A stretch of DNA of 54,454 nt from Nitrosomonas sp. (GTDB taxonomy: Bacteria; Pseudomonadota; Gammaproteobacteria; Burkholderiales; Nitrosomonadaceae): NCBI GenBank assembly GCA_016721865.1, contig JADKHF010000017.1, positions 1 through 54,454 on the forward strand, written 5' to 3'. A program made the translations under genes and the position numbers. Below, piece after piece: positions 1 to 8,423 of this stretch (its first letter is position 1; each line of letters opens with the position of its first letter). The notes below the pieces were generated by a model that was given only the letters and a program-made list of their open reading frames with translations, made no database searches and was not told where the DNA came from.

Positions 1-572
1 CCATCCTTTTAATGCTTGAATAGCATACCGGCCAACTGGAACAACACGTGTCTTCCCTCCCTTCCCCAGGACCCTTACCGTTCCCTCTGCAAAATGGATA
101 TCGGCAGGTTTCAATTGCGTCAATTCTGCCAATCTTAAACCGGAAGAATAGAATAATTCAAACATGGCACTATCACGTACCCATCAAAATGCCATCGGGT
201 GAGAAAGTCAGTAGCTGTACAGCTTCATCGGGAGAAAGTGCGTTAGGCAGTTTCTGTGGTGATTTAGGAACACGCATCCCATTACAGGGGATTATGCCGG
301 AAGTTGTGTTTGCGGATCAGATAATTGTAAAAGCTACGCCATGCCGACAACATTCGCGACAAACTTCTACCAGAAAGTCCTTTGCCATGGAGTTGCGCAA
401 TGACATGCCGGATATTCAGTAATTGAACCTGTTCCAAATCTTCTTTATTTAAATATTCAAGCAGAACACGAATGTCGCGAGCGTAATTTTCGCTGGTAAG
501 TGGCGACAAACGTCGCTCATAAGTCAGGTGATGGATATATGCAGCAACCAGTGATTCAGGTTTACTGCTCAT
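1..572 (-). pseudogene. xerC: Tyrosine recombinase XerC, partial, two frameshifts
   Basis: XerC and XerD act at dif to resolve chromosome dimers. The intact N-terminal part (282-572, 96 residues) is the SAM-like core-binding domain, ending at a stop just after RHNP. The reading continues in another frame with GMRVPKSPQKLPNALS, the usual linker, and in a third frame with SSGLRLAELTQL and LGKGGKTR, the start of the catalytic domain with its first Arg. The two shifts fall at a run of four C near 290 and a run of three G near 190 and look like one-base homopolymer insertions, so the real gene is probably intact. The catalytic C-terminus lies beyond the left edge. Its start overlaps the end of the DUF484 gene by 11 bases, the usual dapF-DUF484-xerC arrangement. 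Confidence 0.85.
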
Positions 573-1266
573 TGGTTACGTGGTCTTGAATTGTTTCACT
601 GCTTACAATTTCTGCTTGATCATAGCGAGTAATTATCGTACACACCAGCTCCCCTAAACGTTTTAAATGCAGCGTCCCCATTTCGGGATAAAATCTTTCT
701 GCATCAGGACTACCCAAAACAAGCAAACCAATGGTTTGTGTTGTATTCAATGGGATCATTGCAAATGAGTTAAGGTGTTCAGCGCCCTCACCAAACCATT
801 GCTTGATTTCATCCGCGATATGATTGCCACAATAAGGTTGCGGCAAGCTCTCGGCAATAATATGAATATCTTCACTGATAGGAGTAAATTCAGTATAGGG
901 CTTTTCGCCGCAGGAAATATTCCAGAAACGCATTGCCACAAGTGGAACCGAGAAATCTTCTTTCAAGCTGAAATACAATGCATTAAAAAGCTCGTCCAAA
1001 CAGGAAACGGAAAGCAGCGCAATGGCCAACCGGTGCATTTTTTCACCGATAGCGTCATTTTCTTCACCAAAACTGATCAGTTCAAGTAATTTATCCTGTA
1101 ATACGCGATTTCTTTCCCTTAATGAAATAACTTGCCGCTCATTAAGTGAGATCACTTTATCATCCTGCGGGTGAGAAATTTGAATATCTGCCAGTAAATC
1201 AGCATATTCATTGAAGAATTGCGGGTGCTCGTGTAGATACTGCGCGACATCTTCCGGTTTCATCAT
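562..1266 (-). CDS. DUF484 family protein
   Basis: A 234-residue protein of the DUF484 family, which has a GAF-like fold and sits between dapF and xerC in many proteobacteria. The N-terminus (MMKPEDVAQYLHEHPQFF) is typical: a short helical segment, then a coiled-coil stretch around residues 40-70 (LRERNRVLQDKLLEL), then the GAF-like part. No catalytic motif is evident and the molecular role is unknown. It starts 14 bases after dapF ends and overlaps xerC, so the three genes are probably one transcript. Confidence 0.88.
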   Translation of the reverse strand: MMKPEDVAQYLHEHPQFFNEYADLLADIQISHPQDDKVISLNERQVISLRERNRVLQDKLLELISFGEENDAIGEKMHRLAIALLSVSCLDELFNALYFSLKEDFSVPLVAMRFWNISCGEKPYTEFTPISEDIHIIAESLPQPYCGNHIADEIKQWFGEGAEHLNSFAMIPLNTTQTIGLLVLGSPDAERFYPEMGTLHLKRLGELVCTIITRYDQAEIVSSETIQDHVTNEQ

Positions 1267-1280
1267 TCTTCCTTAGTTGG

Positions 1281-2108
1281 TTACAAATTTATTACGCCTT
1301 CAAATACCGTAACTGCCGGGCCAGTCATCCAAACAGGTTCATCCTGTCCCTGCCAGCTTATTGTCAACTCACCACCGCGCGTACAGACAGTTACCCGATT
1401 ATCCAGCAAACCTAGATTAATTCCCGCTACCACTGCTGCACATGCGCCTGTTCCACAGGCAAGTGTTTCGCCAGCACCACGCTCAAAAACCCGTAATTTG
1501 ATATGATTACGGTCAGTTACCTGCATATAGCCGACATTTGCTCTTTTGGGGAAACGCACGTGTGTTTCTATCAAAGCACCTTCAGCATCTACCGGCGCGT
1601 TTTCAATATCCTGCACGACACGCACGGCATGCGGATTACCCATCGACAAGGCGCTTATTGTAACCGGTTTACCCTGTATTTCAATCTGATACGTCGATGC
1701 GGATTTTTCAGCAACAAAAGGGATTTTTTCCGGTTCGAATATGGGTTTCCCCATATTGACCGTAACACTTCCATTGATTTCCAGTTTCGGAGATATTACG
1801 CCGCTAAGCGTCTCGATGCGAATTTCGTTTTTCTGCGTTAAGCCATGGTCATGCACATAGCGGACGAAACAACGCGCGCCATTTCCACACTGCTCAACTT
1901 CACTACCATCGGCATTGAAGATACGATAACGAAAATCAGCCTGCCCCTCAGCTTTCTCAACCAGCAATAGCTGATCGCAGCCGATGCCAAAATGGCGGTC
2001 GGCAAGCCAGCGAATTTGCTGCTGATCGAGATTAACTGATTGATTGATTCCATCCACAACAACAAAGTCGTTGCCCAGCCCCTGCATTTTAGTAAATTTC
2101 AGTTTCAT
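1281..2108 (-). CDS. dapF: Diaminopimelate epimerase
   Basis: DapF interconverts LL- and meso-diaminopimelate in cytoplasmic lysine and peptidoglycan synthesis. The protein has 275 residues, normal length. Both catalytic cysteines are present in their signatures: CGNGARC near residue 75 and ACGTGACAAV near residue 220. The N-terminal KMQGLGNDFVVVD is also diagnostic. It is first in the dapF-DUF484-xerC unit. The upstream side is cut by a mobile-element boundary about 40 bases from the start codon, so the native promoter may be partly displaced. Confidence 0.96.
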   Translation of the reverse strand: MKLKFTKMQGLGNDFVVVDGINQSVNLDQQQIRWLADRHFGIGCDQLLLVEKAEGQADFRYRIFNADGSEVEQCGNGARCFVRYVHDHGLTQKNEIRIETLSGVISPKLEINGSVTVNMGKPIFEPEKIPFVAEKSASTYQIEIQGKPVTISALSMGNPHAVRVVQDIENAPVDAEGALIETHVRFPKRANVGYMQVTDRNHIKLRVFERGAGETLACGTGACAAVVAGINLGLLDNRVTVCTRGGELTISWQGQDEPVWMTGPAVTVFEGVINL

Positions 2109-2164
2109 GAATTAAATTTTCCAGTGACTCAATTTTGTTAATGCCATCAGGGCGCCCCTAACGC

Positions 2165-2405
2165 ACATTGCAGTAGACGCCACCCCTGATCATGAAAGAA
2201 ACTTTGAGGTGGGAGGTGGCGGGGAGAGGTCGCACAGATTTTTTGGTGACTTGATCCCGCACTCTAACGTGACCCGCCGAACTGACTCGAACCCCGGATT
2301 GCTTCCATAGAGAGCGCACGTTAAACAGGCCGAAGGCAGATAATTGCCTTCAGGCATTTTCAGTTCCGGCATCCGCCGCCTTCCATTCACGAGTATAAAT
2401 TGAAT
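2165..2405 (+). ncRNA. Candidate IS110 bridge RNA region
   Basis: IS110-group elements carry a non-coding bridge RNA gene between the left end and the transposase; its loops pair with target and donor DNA (established for IS621). Here about 240 bases with no gene lie between the element end and the transposase RBS, and the same leader is present in copy 2 (about 6710-6955). The copies are nearly identical except for a short cluster of differences around 2218-2240. The position fits a bridge RNA; I did not fold it or identify the guide loops. Confidence 0.35.
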
Positions 2406-2414
2406 GGAGGAATT

Positions 2415-3638
2415 ATGGAATTGGTCGCGCTTTACAAACGTGTTATTGGACTCGATGTGCATCAAGCACAGATTACGGCCTGCGCACTGATCGAAGAATG
2501 CGACGGTTTGATACGAATTGAGCAGCGTCAATTTGGTACATTCAAGAAAGACCGACGCGCGCTGGCGCAGTGGGTGGTTCAATTGCAGCCTGACGAAGTT
2601 GTGATGGAAAGCACCGGCATCTACTGGAAAAGTCCTTACGCGGCATTGGAAGCGGCAGGCATTCGTGCAAAAGTCGTGAACGCCCGGCATGTCAAAAATG
2701 TTCCCGGACGCAAAACAGATATCAACGATGCACAATGGCTGGCAACGTTGTCGCGTGCCGGATTGCTGCGTGCATCGTTTATTCCGCCCGCAAAAATGCG
2801 CGAATTGCGTTTGATTGCCCGGCAACGGCAGAAGCTGACCGGACAGCTTGCATCTGAAAAGAATCGTTTACACAAGATTCTCGCCGATGGCGGCATACGC
2901 CTGGGTGTCGTGGTCAGCGATGTTCATGGACAATCGGCCCGCGCCATGATCAAGGCGCTTATCGCAAACAAAATGCCCCAGGAGGTTTTGAAATTCGCAT
3001 CACGACGGCTCAAAGCCAGCCGTGAAGAATTGTTCGATGCCTTGCAGGGAGAATTAACCGAAAGCCACCGCTTCGTGCTCAATGAATTGATGCAGCATAT
3101 CGAGGAAATCGAACAACGCATCGCTCGGTTTGACCAACGCTTGCTTGCCGGACTGGAAAGCGAACACAACTGGCTGGTGTTACTGCAAACCCTGCCCGGT
3201 GTCGATCTCATCGGCGCGGCCATGCTGCTGGTAGAAATCGGCAACAATATGGATGCCTTTGGCAGCGCGGATCGCCTGTGTTCATGGGTTGGTATCTGTC
3301 CAGGCAATAACGAATCAGCAGGTAAGCATAAATCCGGGCGGACACGCAAAGGCAACGCTTATGTTCGTCGTCTTCTATGTGAATTTGCTCACGCTGCCAG
3401 CCGAACCACTTCTGCTTTTAAAGCAAAGTTCAGCTCACTCATCGTGCGCCGTGGATACAAGCGCGCCATTGTGGCACTGGGACACAAAATATTACGCACC
3501 ATCTTCTTCATGTTCAAGCGGCGCCAACATTACCGGGACAGCGCCACTGACTATGAGAAACTTTCGGTTCAGCGTAATGCTGCACGTTGGATCAAAACGC
3601 TGATTCAACACGGCTTTATCAAAACAGCGCAAGCCTGA
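2415..3638 (+). CDS. IS110-family transposase (DEDD recombinase)
   Basis: About 407 residues. The N-terminal RuvC-like domain starts IGLDVHQAQI (first acidic residue) and continues with VVMESTGIYW and the KTDINDAQWLA motif. The C-terminal Transposase_20 part has TLPGVDLIGAAMLL and SWVGICPGNNESAGK, including the region that supplies the catalytic serine in IS110 enzymes. I chose the ATG at 2415 because GGAGGA lies five bases upstream; an in-frame ATG at 2400 would overlap that RBS. Intact, unlike copy 2. Confidence 0.93.
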   Translation: MELVALYKRVIGLDVHQAQITACALIEECDGLIRIEQRQFGTFKKDRRALAQWVVQLQPDEVVMESTGIYWKSPYAALEAAGIRAKVVNARHVKNVPGRKTDINDAQWLATLSRAGLLRASFIPPAKMRELRLIARQRQKLTGQLASEKNRLHKILADGGIRLGVVVSDVHGQSARAMIKALIANKMPQEVLKFASRRLKASREELFDALQGELTESHRFVLNELMQHIEEIEQRIARFDQRLLAGLESEHNWLVLLQTLPGVDLIGAAMLLVEIGNNMDAFGSADRLCSWVGICPGNNESAGKHKSGRTRKGNAYVRRLLCEFAHAASRTTSAFKAKFSSLIVRRGYKRAIVALGHKILRTIFFMFKRRQHYRDSATDYEKLSVQRNAARWIKTLIQHGFIKTAQA

Positions 3639-3885
3639 TTTGCGCCAATTGTTATATGGTCTTAGCTGGCCAGGGCTACTTGCGCCTGTTTGGCGGTTTC
3701 TTTCACGTTAAAAATTCAAAGTTCTAAACAAAACGAGGCGCGAGCAAAAAATAGTAGCGCAGCATATGACTGATATGTAATGAAACATTTTTTGTGAGCA
3801 ACAAAGTGTTGTGAAGAAATCTGGATTTTTAGGGGTGCTCATCAAATAATCTACAATGACTTATCTTCATTTGATTAGCTTAACA

Positions 3886-5233
3886 GGCTCATCCGGCAAG
3901 TGCGTACTTGGTAGTCAGAAAAGCATATTGAAAAAAGTGAATTAAAGGTTGAAATTATCGCTGACTTTTAACGATGAGGTTTTTTCAACATATCGACCAG
4001 TTTGCTGTATCACGCCTTTGGCATAGTTGGTTATTTTTATCAAGCACCTGTTTTATTGCGGGTGTCATAATTGTTGCAATCCAAGCGGATCATTGGCGAT
4101 TGAGATGTCCGGTATGTAAAAGCCGCGAGATACATTGCCGGGGAAAGTTGGTTAGACGCTTCCGGACAGTACCGGTAGGTCAAAAAGCAGTCTTTATCGA
4201 CCTTCCAGTTCAGCGGGTAGAATGCACCCGATGCCAGGCAGTTCGTCAGGTAAAGATACAGTTTGCCGATGAGTACAAGCGCTATACACGTTCTTTCGAA
4301 AGATTGGTTTTGGATCTCTCCAGGCACATGACCATCCAGGCAGTAGCATGCCATCTTGGAGTGAGCTGGGATCTGGTTAAGGAAATACAGAAGGACAATC
4401 TGAATAAACGTTATCGGTTGCCGAAATTAGCCAGGATAAAACGCATTGCGCTGGATGAAATATACCAAGGCAAGCTGGGCTATTTAACGATAGTTCTGGA
4501 TCTTCAACGAGGGTCAGTAATTTTTGTTGGCAATGGAAAAGGCGCAGATGCACTGATTCCGTTCTGGAAGCGTTTGAAACGATCGGGTGCGCGCATTGAA
4601 GCGGTTGCGACTGACATGGGGCCAGCTTACATCAGTGCTGTGCGGGCCAATATCCCAGATGCAACGCTGGTGTTTGATCATTTTCATATTATTAAACTTT
4701 TCAACGAAAAGCTGACAAAACTGCGTCGCGATCTGCAGCGAGAAGCAGAAAATGGATTGGGCAAACCCGTTTTGAAGGGCATTCGCTGGCTGTTGCTGAA
4801 GAACCCTGACAACCTGGATGACAAGCGCAATGAGCGTCAACGTCTGGACGAAGCATTAAAGCTCAATGAGCCTTTGGCAACAGCCTATTACATGAAAGAA
4901 GAGTTGCGCAATATCTGGCATCAACCGGATAAAACCTCAGCACAAAAGGCACTGGATGAATGGGTAAAAAAAGCCGCTGCTTCCGATATCAACATGCTCA
5001 AACAATTCTCTAAAACTATTGCGGCTCACCGCTCGGGCATCCTGGCTTATTTTGATTTTAATGGTTTATCAACCGGGCCGTTGGAAGGTACCAATAACAA
5101 GATAAAAACCTTGCACAAAATGGCCTATGGTTTCAGGGATGTCGAGTTCTTTAAACTCAAAATTATGGCGCTGCATGAAACTAATTATGTTCTTGTCGGT
5201 TGAAACTGAAAGTACGCACTTGCCGGATGAGCC
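3886..5233 (+). mobile_element. ISL3-family insertion sequence
   Basis: Perfect 23-base terminal inverted repeats at 3886-3908 and 5211-5233 (beginning GGCTCATCCGGCAAG) flank one transposase gene; 1,348 bp in all. ISL3 elements normally make an 8-bp direct duplication, but here the flanks are GCTTAACA on the left and its reverse complement on the right. The symmetry continues outward through the MITE and IS110, so this element sits at the centre of a large palindrome instead of in an ordinary target. Confidence 0.85.
3974..5203 (+). CDS. ISL3-family transposase
   Basis: 409 residues with the ISL3 layout. An N-terminal zinc-ribbon uses CPVCKSREIHC (about residue 45) and CTRCQ (about 83). A helix-turn-helix follows (MTIQAVACHLGVSW). 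The DDE domain has RIALDEIYQGK (first Asp), AVATDMGPAY (second Asp) and GPLEGTNNKIK (Glu), plus the family motif FDHFHIIKLFN. No break is seen. The first 40 residues are hydrophobic and not typical, so the true start may be further in, just before the zinc ribbon. Confidence 0.92.
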   Translation: MRFFQHIDQFAVSRLWHSWLFLSSTCFIAGVIIVAIQADHWRLRCPVCKSREIHCRGKLVRRFRTVPVGQKAVFIDLPVQRVECTRCQAVRQVKIQFADEYKRYTRSFERLVLDLSRHMTIQAVACHLGVSWDLVKEIQKDNLNKRYRLPKLARIKRIALDEIYQGKLGYLTIVLDLQRGSVIFVGNGKGADALIPFWKRLKRSGARIEAVATDMGPAYISAVRANIPDATLVFDHFHIIKLFNEKLTKLRRDLQREAENGLGKPVLKGIRWLLLKNPDNLDDKRNERQRLDEALKLNEPLATAYYMKEELRNIWHQPDKTSAQKALDEWVKKAAASDINMLKQFSKTIAAHRSGILAYFDFNGLSTGPLEGTNNKIKTLHKMAYGFRDVEFFKLKIMALHETNYVLVG

Positions 5234-5278
5234 TGTTAAGCTAATCAAATGAAGATAAGTCATTGTAGATTATTTGAT

Positions 5279-5410
5279 GAGCACCCCTAAAAATCCAGAT
5301 TTCTTCACAACACTTTGTTGCTCACAAAAAATGTTTCATTACATATCAGTCATATGCTGCGCTACTATTTTTTGCTCGCGCCTCGTTTTGTTTAGAACTT
5401 TGAATTTTAA
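5279..5410. repeat. MITE-like element, copy 2, fragment
   Basis: The inverted counterpart of 3709-3840, differing by one A in a homopolymer. It begins with the terminus GAGCACCCCTAAAAATCC and runs into IS110 copy 2. The other terminus is missing: beyond the IS110 end at 6958 lies the aminotransferase gene. The outer part was therefore lost or never present, which makes the palindrome asymmetric at its right edge. Confidence 0.6.
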
Positions 5411-6958
5411 CGTGAAAGAAACCGCCAAACAGGCGCAAGTAGCCCTGGCCAGCTAAGACCATATAACAATTGGCGCAAATCAGGCTTGCGCTGTTTTGAT
5501 AAAGCCGTGTTGAATCAGCGTTTTGATCCAACGTGCAGCATTACGCTGAACCGAAAGTTTCCATAGTCAGTGGCGCTGTCCCGGTAATGTTCGCGCCGCT
5601 TGAACATGAAGAAGATGGTGCGTAATATTTTGTGTCCCAGTGCCACAATGGCGCGCTTGTATCCACGGCGCACGATGAGTGAGCTGAACTTTGCTTTAAA
5701 AGCAGAAGTGGTTCGGCTGGCAGCGTGAGCAAATTCACATAGAAGACGACGAACATAAGCGTTGCCTTTGCGTGTCCGCCCGGATTTATGCTTGCCTGCT
5801 GATTCGTTATTGCCTGGACAGATACCAACCCATGAACACAGGCGATCCGCGCTGCCAAAGGCATCCATATCGTTGCCGATTTCTACCAGCAGCATGGCCG
5901 CGCCGATGAGATCGACACCGGGCAGGGTTTGCAGTAACACCAGCCAGTTGTGTTCGCTTTCCAGTCCGGCAAGCAAGCGTTGGTCAAACCGAGCGATGCG
6001 TTGTTCGATTTCCTCGATATGCTGCATCAATTCATTGAGCACGAAGCGGTGGCTTTCGGTTAATTCTCCCTGCAAGGCATCGAGCAATTCTTCACGACTG
6101 GCTTTGAGCCGCCGTGATGCGAATTTCAAAACCTCCTGGGGCGTTTTGTTTGCGATAAGCGCCTTGATCATGGCGCGGGCCGATTGTCCATGAACATCGC
6201 TGACCACGACACCCAGGCGTATGCCGCCATCGGCGAGAATCTTGTGTAAACGATTCTTTCAGATGCAAGCTGTCCGGTCAGCTTTTTGCCGTTGCCGGGC
6301 AATCAAACGCAATTCGCGCATTTTTGCGGGCGGAATAAACGATGCACGCAGCAATCCGGCACGCAACAACGTTGCCAGCCATTGTGCATCGTTGATATCT
6401 GTTTTGCGTCCGGGAACATTTTTGACATGCCGGGCGTTCACGACTTTTGCACAAATGCCTGCCGCCGGAAATAGCAGCGTAAGGACTTTTCCAGTAGATG
6501 CCGGTGCTTTCCATCACAACTTCGTCAGGCTGCAATTGAACCACCCACTGCGCCAGCGCGCGCCGGTCTTTCTTGAATGTGCCAAATTGACGCTGTTCAA
6601 TTCGTATCAAACCATCGCATTCCTCGATCAGTGCGCAGGCCGTAATCTGTGCTTGATGCGCATCGAGTCCAATAACACGTTTGTAAAGCGCGACCAATTC
6701 CATAATTCCTCCATTCAATTTATACTCGTGAATGGAAGGCGGCGGATGCCGAAACTGAAAATGCCTGAAGGCAATTATCTGCCTTCGGCCTGTTTAACGT
6801 GCGCTCTCTATGGAAGCAATCCGGGGTTCGAGTCAGTTCGGCGGGTCACGTTAGAGTGCGGGATCAAGTCACCAAAAAATCTGCGAACCTCTCCCTGCCA
6901 CCTCCCACCTCAAAGTTTCTTTCATGATCAGGGGTGGCGTCTACTGCAATGTGCGTTA
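5408..6958 (-). mobile_element. IS110-family insertion sequence, copy 2
   Basis: An inverted copy of 2159-3710, with the same leader at 6704-6958 and the same transposase-distal end at 5408-5480. It differs by scattered substitutions and small indels, so it is a separate diverged copy and not the same read placed twice. Its outer end supplies the stop codon of the adjacent aminotransferase gene. Confidence 0.75.
5480..6703 (-). pseudogene. IS110-family transposase, frameshifted
   Basis: Same protein as the copy at 2415-3638, broken as sequenced. A base is lost near 6258 (KN in the intact copy), a shift occurs near 6470 in the N-terminal third, and another near 5565 swaps the last 25 residues. 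The 230-residue middle block (5515-6207) is intact and nearly identical to copy 1 apart from changes such as K to T at KMPQ. The losses are in or near homopolymers, so sequencing error is possible. Confidence 0.85.
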
Positions 6959-8089
6959 GTTGAATTTGATCGCATCTTCCAGTGTAGAGACAATTTGTTT
7001 TTGCTGTTCTTTGCTAATACCTATCCAAAGTGGCAGGCGAATTATTTTTTCAGCACAGAAATCTGTGTTTGTCAATTCTCCTGATGCCCGTCCGAATTTC
7101 CTGCCAGCCGGGGATGAATGCAGCGGAATGTAGTGAAAAATCGCACCAATTCCATCGGCCTTCATTCTGTGAAGTATTTTGTCGCGCTGCAGTTCTTCAG
7201 ATAATAAAACATAATACATATGTGCATTGTGTTGGCAGTGTGCTGGGATGATTGGTCTGCGTAACAGGCCATGGTTTTCCAGCGGCTCAAGTAGTTTGTG
7301 GTATTCATCCCAGATATCCAGGCGCTGCTTTGTGATTTGCTCGGCTTCTTCGAGCTGTGCCCACAAAAATGCCGAGATCAATTCTCCTGGTAAAAATGAA
7401 GAACCAATATCCTGCCATGTGTATTTATCAACATGGCCGCGAAAAAATTGAGTGCGATTAGTGCCTTTTTCGCGAATAATCTCTGCCAGTAATGCCAATG
7501 TTGAATCGTTAACAAGCAAACATCCACCTTCGCCAGAAATAACATTTTTAGTCTCATGAAAACTATAGGCACCAAAATCGCCTATACTTCCAAGCGAGCG
7601 GCCTTTGTAAGTGGACATAACACCTTGTGCAGCATCTTCTACTACTTTGATCTTGTGGCGTTTCGCGATTTCCAGAATTGTATCCATCTCACATGACACA
7701 CCAGCATAGTGGATGGGAACAATGGCTTTAGTGCGATCAGTTATTGCGCCTTCAATCAAATGTTCATCGATATTCAGGGTATCTTGTCTTATGTCAACAA
7801 AAACCGGCACTCCACCCCGAAGTACAAAAGCATTCGCCGTTGATACAAAAGTATAGGAGGGCATGATAATTTCATCACCCGGCTGGATGTTAAGTAATAA
7901 GGCTGCCATTTCTAAAGCAGCTGTGCAGGAATGTGTTAACAAAACTTTTGTACTTCCCGTGCGAGCTTCAAGCCATGCGTGGCAACGTTTAGTAAAAGGT
8001 CCATCGCCAGCAAGAATGTTATTAAAATGAGCTTCAGCGATATAAGAAAGCTCCTTGCCAGACATGTGTGGTTTGTTAAATGGAATCAT
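6956..8089 (-). CDS. dTDP-4-amino-4,6-dideoxygalactose transaminase-like, WecE/RffA type
   Basis: A PLP-dependent sugar aminotransferase of the DegT/DnrJ/EryC1 family, 377 residues, matching the full length of WecE/RffA, which makes dTDP-4-amino-4,6-dideoxygalactose for cell-surface glycans. Visible motifs: LTHSCTAALEMAA (cofactor phosphate site), VVEDAAQGV (Asp contacting the pyridine ring) and SFHETKNVISGEGG (Schiff-base Lys near 180). The stop codon comes from the IS110 terminus at 6956-6958, so the last residue or two may not be native. Its 5' end is duplicated as a relic at 8145-8417 and a gtrA-like gene lies upstream, the remains of a polysaccharide locus. Confidence 0.9.
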   Translation of the reverse strand: MIPFNKPHMSGKELSYIAEAHFNNILAGDGPFTKRCHAWLEARTGSTKVLLTHSCTAALEMAALLLNIQPGDEIIMPSYTFVSTANAFVLRGGVPVFVDIRQDTLNIDEHLIEGAITDRTKAIVPIHYAGVSCEMDTILEIAKRHKIKVVEDAAQGVMSTYKGRSLGSIGDFGAYSFHETKNVISGEGGCLLVNDSTLALLAEIIREKGTNRTQFFRGHVDKYTWQDIGSSFLPGELISAFLWAQLEEAEQITKQRLDIWDEYHKLLEPLENHGLLRRPIIPAHCQHNAHMYYVLLSEELQRDKILHRMKADGIGAIFHYIPLHSSPAGRKFGRASGELTNTDFCAEKIIRLPLWIGISKEQQKQIVSTLEDAIKFN

Positions 8090-8144
8090 TGCTAGCCTCG
8101 TTCTCGTATTAGGTTGTATGCTGGTATTTCATTGATTATCGGAA

Positions 8145-8417
8145 TTTGTTAACAAAACTTTATCCTTCCCGTGGGAGCTTCAAGCTATGCGTGGCATCGT
8201 TTAGTGAGAGGCTCATTGCCAGCAGAATCTTATGAATAATAAGATTCAACTATATAAGAAAACTCTGAATAACTCTCATATGTCATTCTGAACAAAGTGA
8301 GGAATCGTTGTAAATCAATGCCATAGATTTATCGCTACGCTCGAAATGACCGATATTCAGAGCTTCCATATGAAAAACCTCCTTGCGGGACATGTGTGGT
8401 TTGTGAAATGTGATCAT
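8145..8417 (-). pseudogene. Relic of duplicated aminotransferase 5' end
   Basis: Read on the minus strand, this matches the first about 52 codons of the neighbouring aminotransferase (MITFHKPHMS against MIPFNKPHMS; ILAGNEPLTKRCHA against ILAGDGPFTKRCHA). It has in-frame stops and an insertion of about 100 bases after residue 13. The bases between this relic and the intact gene (8097-8147) resemble the 3' end of the gtrA-like gene near 9601-9640, so a gtrA-aminotransferase unit was duplicated in tandem and then decayed. Confidence 0.75.
8262..8368. repeat. Palindromic insertion inside the aminotransferase relic
   Basis: A segment absent from the intact gene, bounded by the inverted bases CTCTGAATA and TATTCAGAG, with an inner inverted pair GTCATT/AATGAC. 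The inner text (GTCATTCTGAACAAAGTGAG, then CGCTACGCTCGAAATGAC) resembles the palindromic extragenic repeats with GTCATTCTGA cores found in many bacteria. It could be a REP-like or MITE-like unit. No coding potential. Confidence 0.5.
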
Positions 8418-8423
8418 TGCTAG

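Larger units (their letters stand above)
2159..3710 (+). mobile_element. IS110-family insertion sequence, copy 1
   Basis: The boundaries come from comparison with copy 2 (5408-6958) and from the MITE that the element interrupts. Both ends carry a short imperfect inverted repeat starting TAACG. A leader of about 250 bases precedes the transposase gene. Excising the element restores the MITE end with a TA(A) overlap, which fits IS110 elements: they move by recombination at a very short core and leave no ordinary target duplication. About 1.55 kb; this copy has an intact transposase. Confidence 0.75.
2150..3840. repeat. MITE-like element, copy 1, split by IS110
   Basis: The outer end lies at 2150-2161 (GGGCGCCCCTAA) and the rest at 3709-3840, ending with the inverted terminus GGATTTTTAGGGGTGCTC. 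The two parts are separated by the IS110 copy. Joined, they match the uninterrupted copy at 42206-42347, whose ends form the same terminal inverted repeat. The bases ATCA lie directly outside both ends and may be a target duplication. No coding capacity is seen. Confidence 0.6.

Noticed and set aside
2190..2896. Minus-strand open frames opposite the IS110 leader and transposase
   Set aside because: They mirror the transposase in another frame and recur in both IS copies only because the DNA is repeated.
6221..7084. A 287-codon plus-strand open frame across IS110 copy 2
   Set aside because: It is antisense to the transposase and leader and crosses the IS boundary into the aminotransferase gene; no family resemblance.
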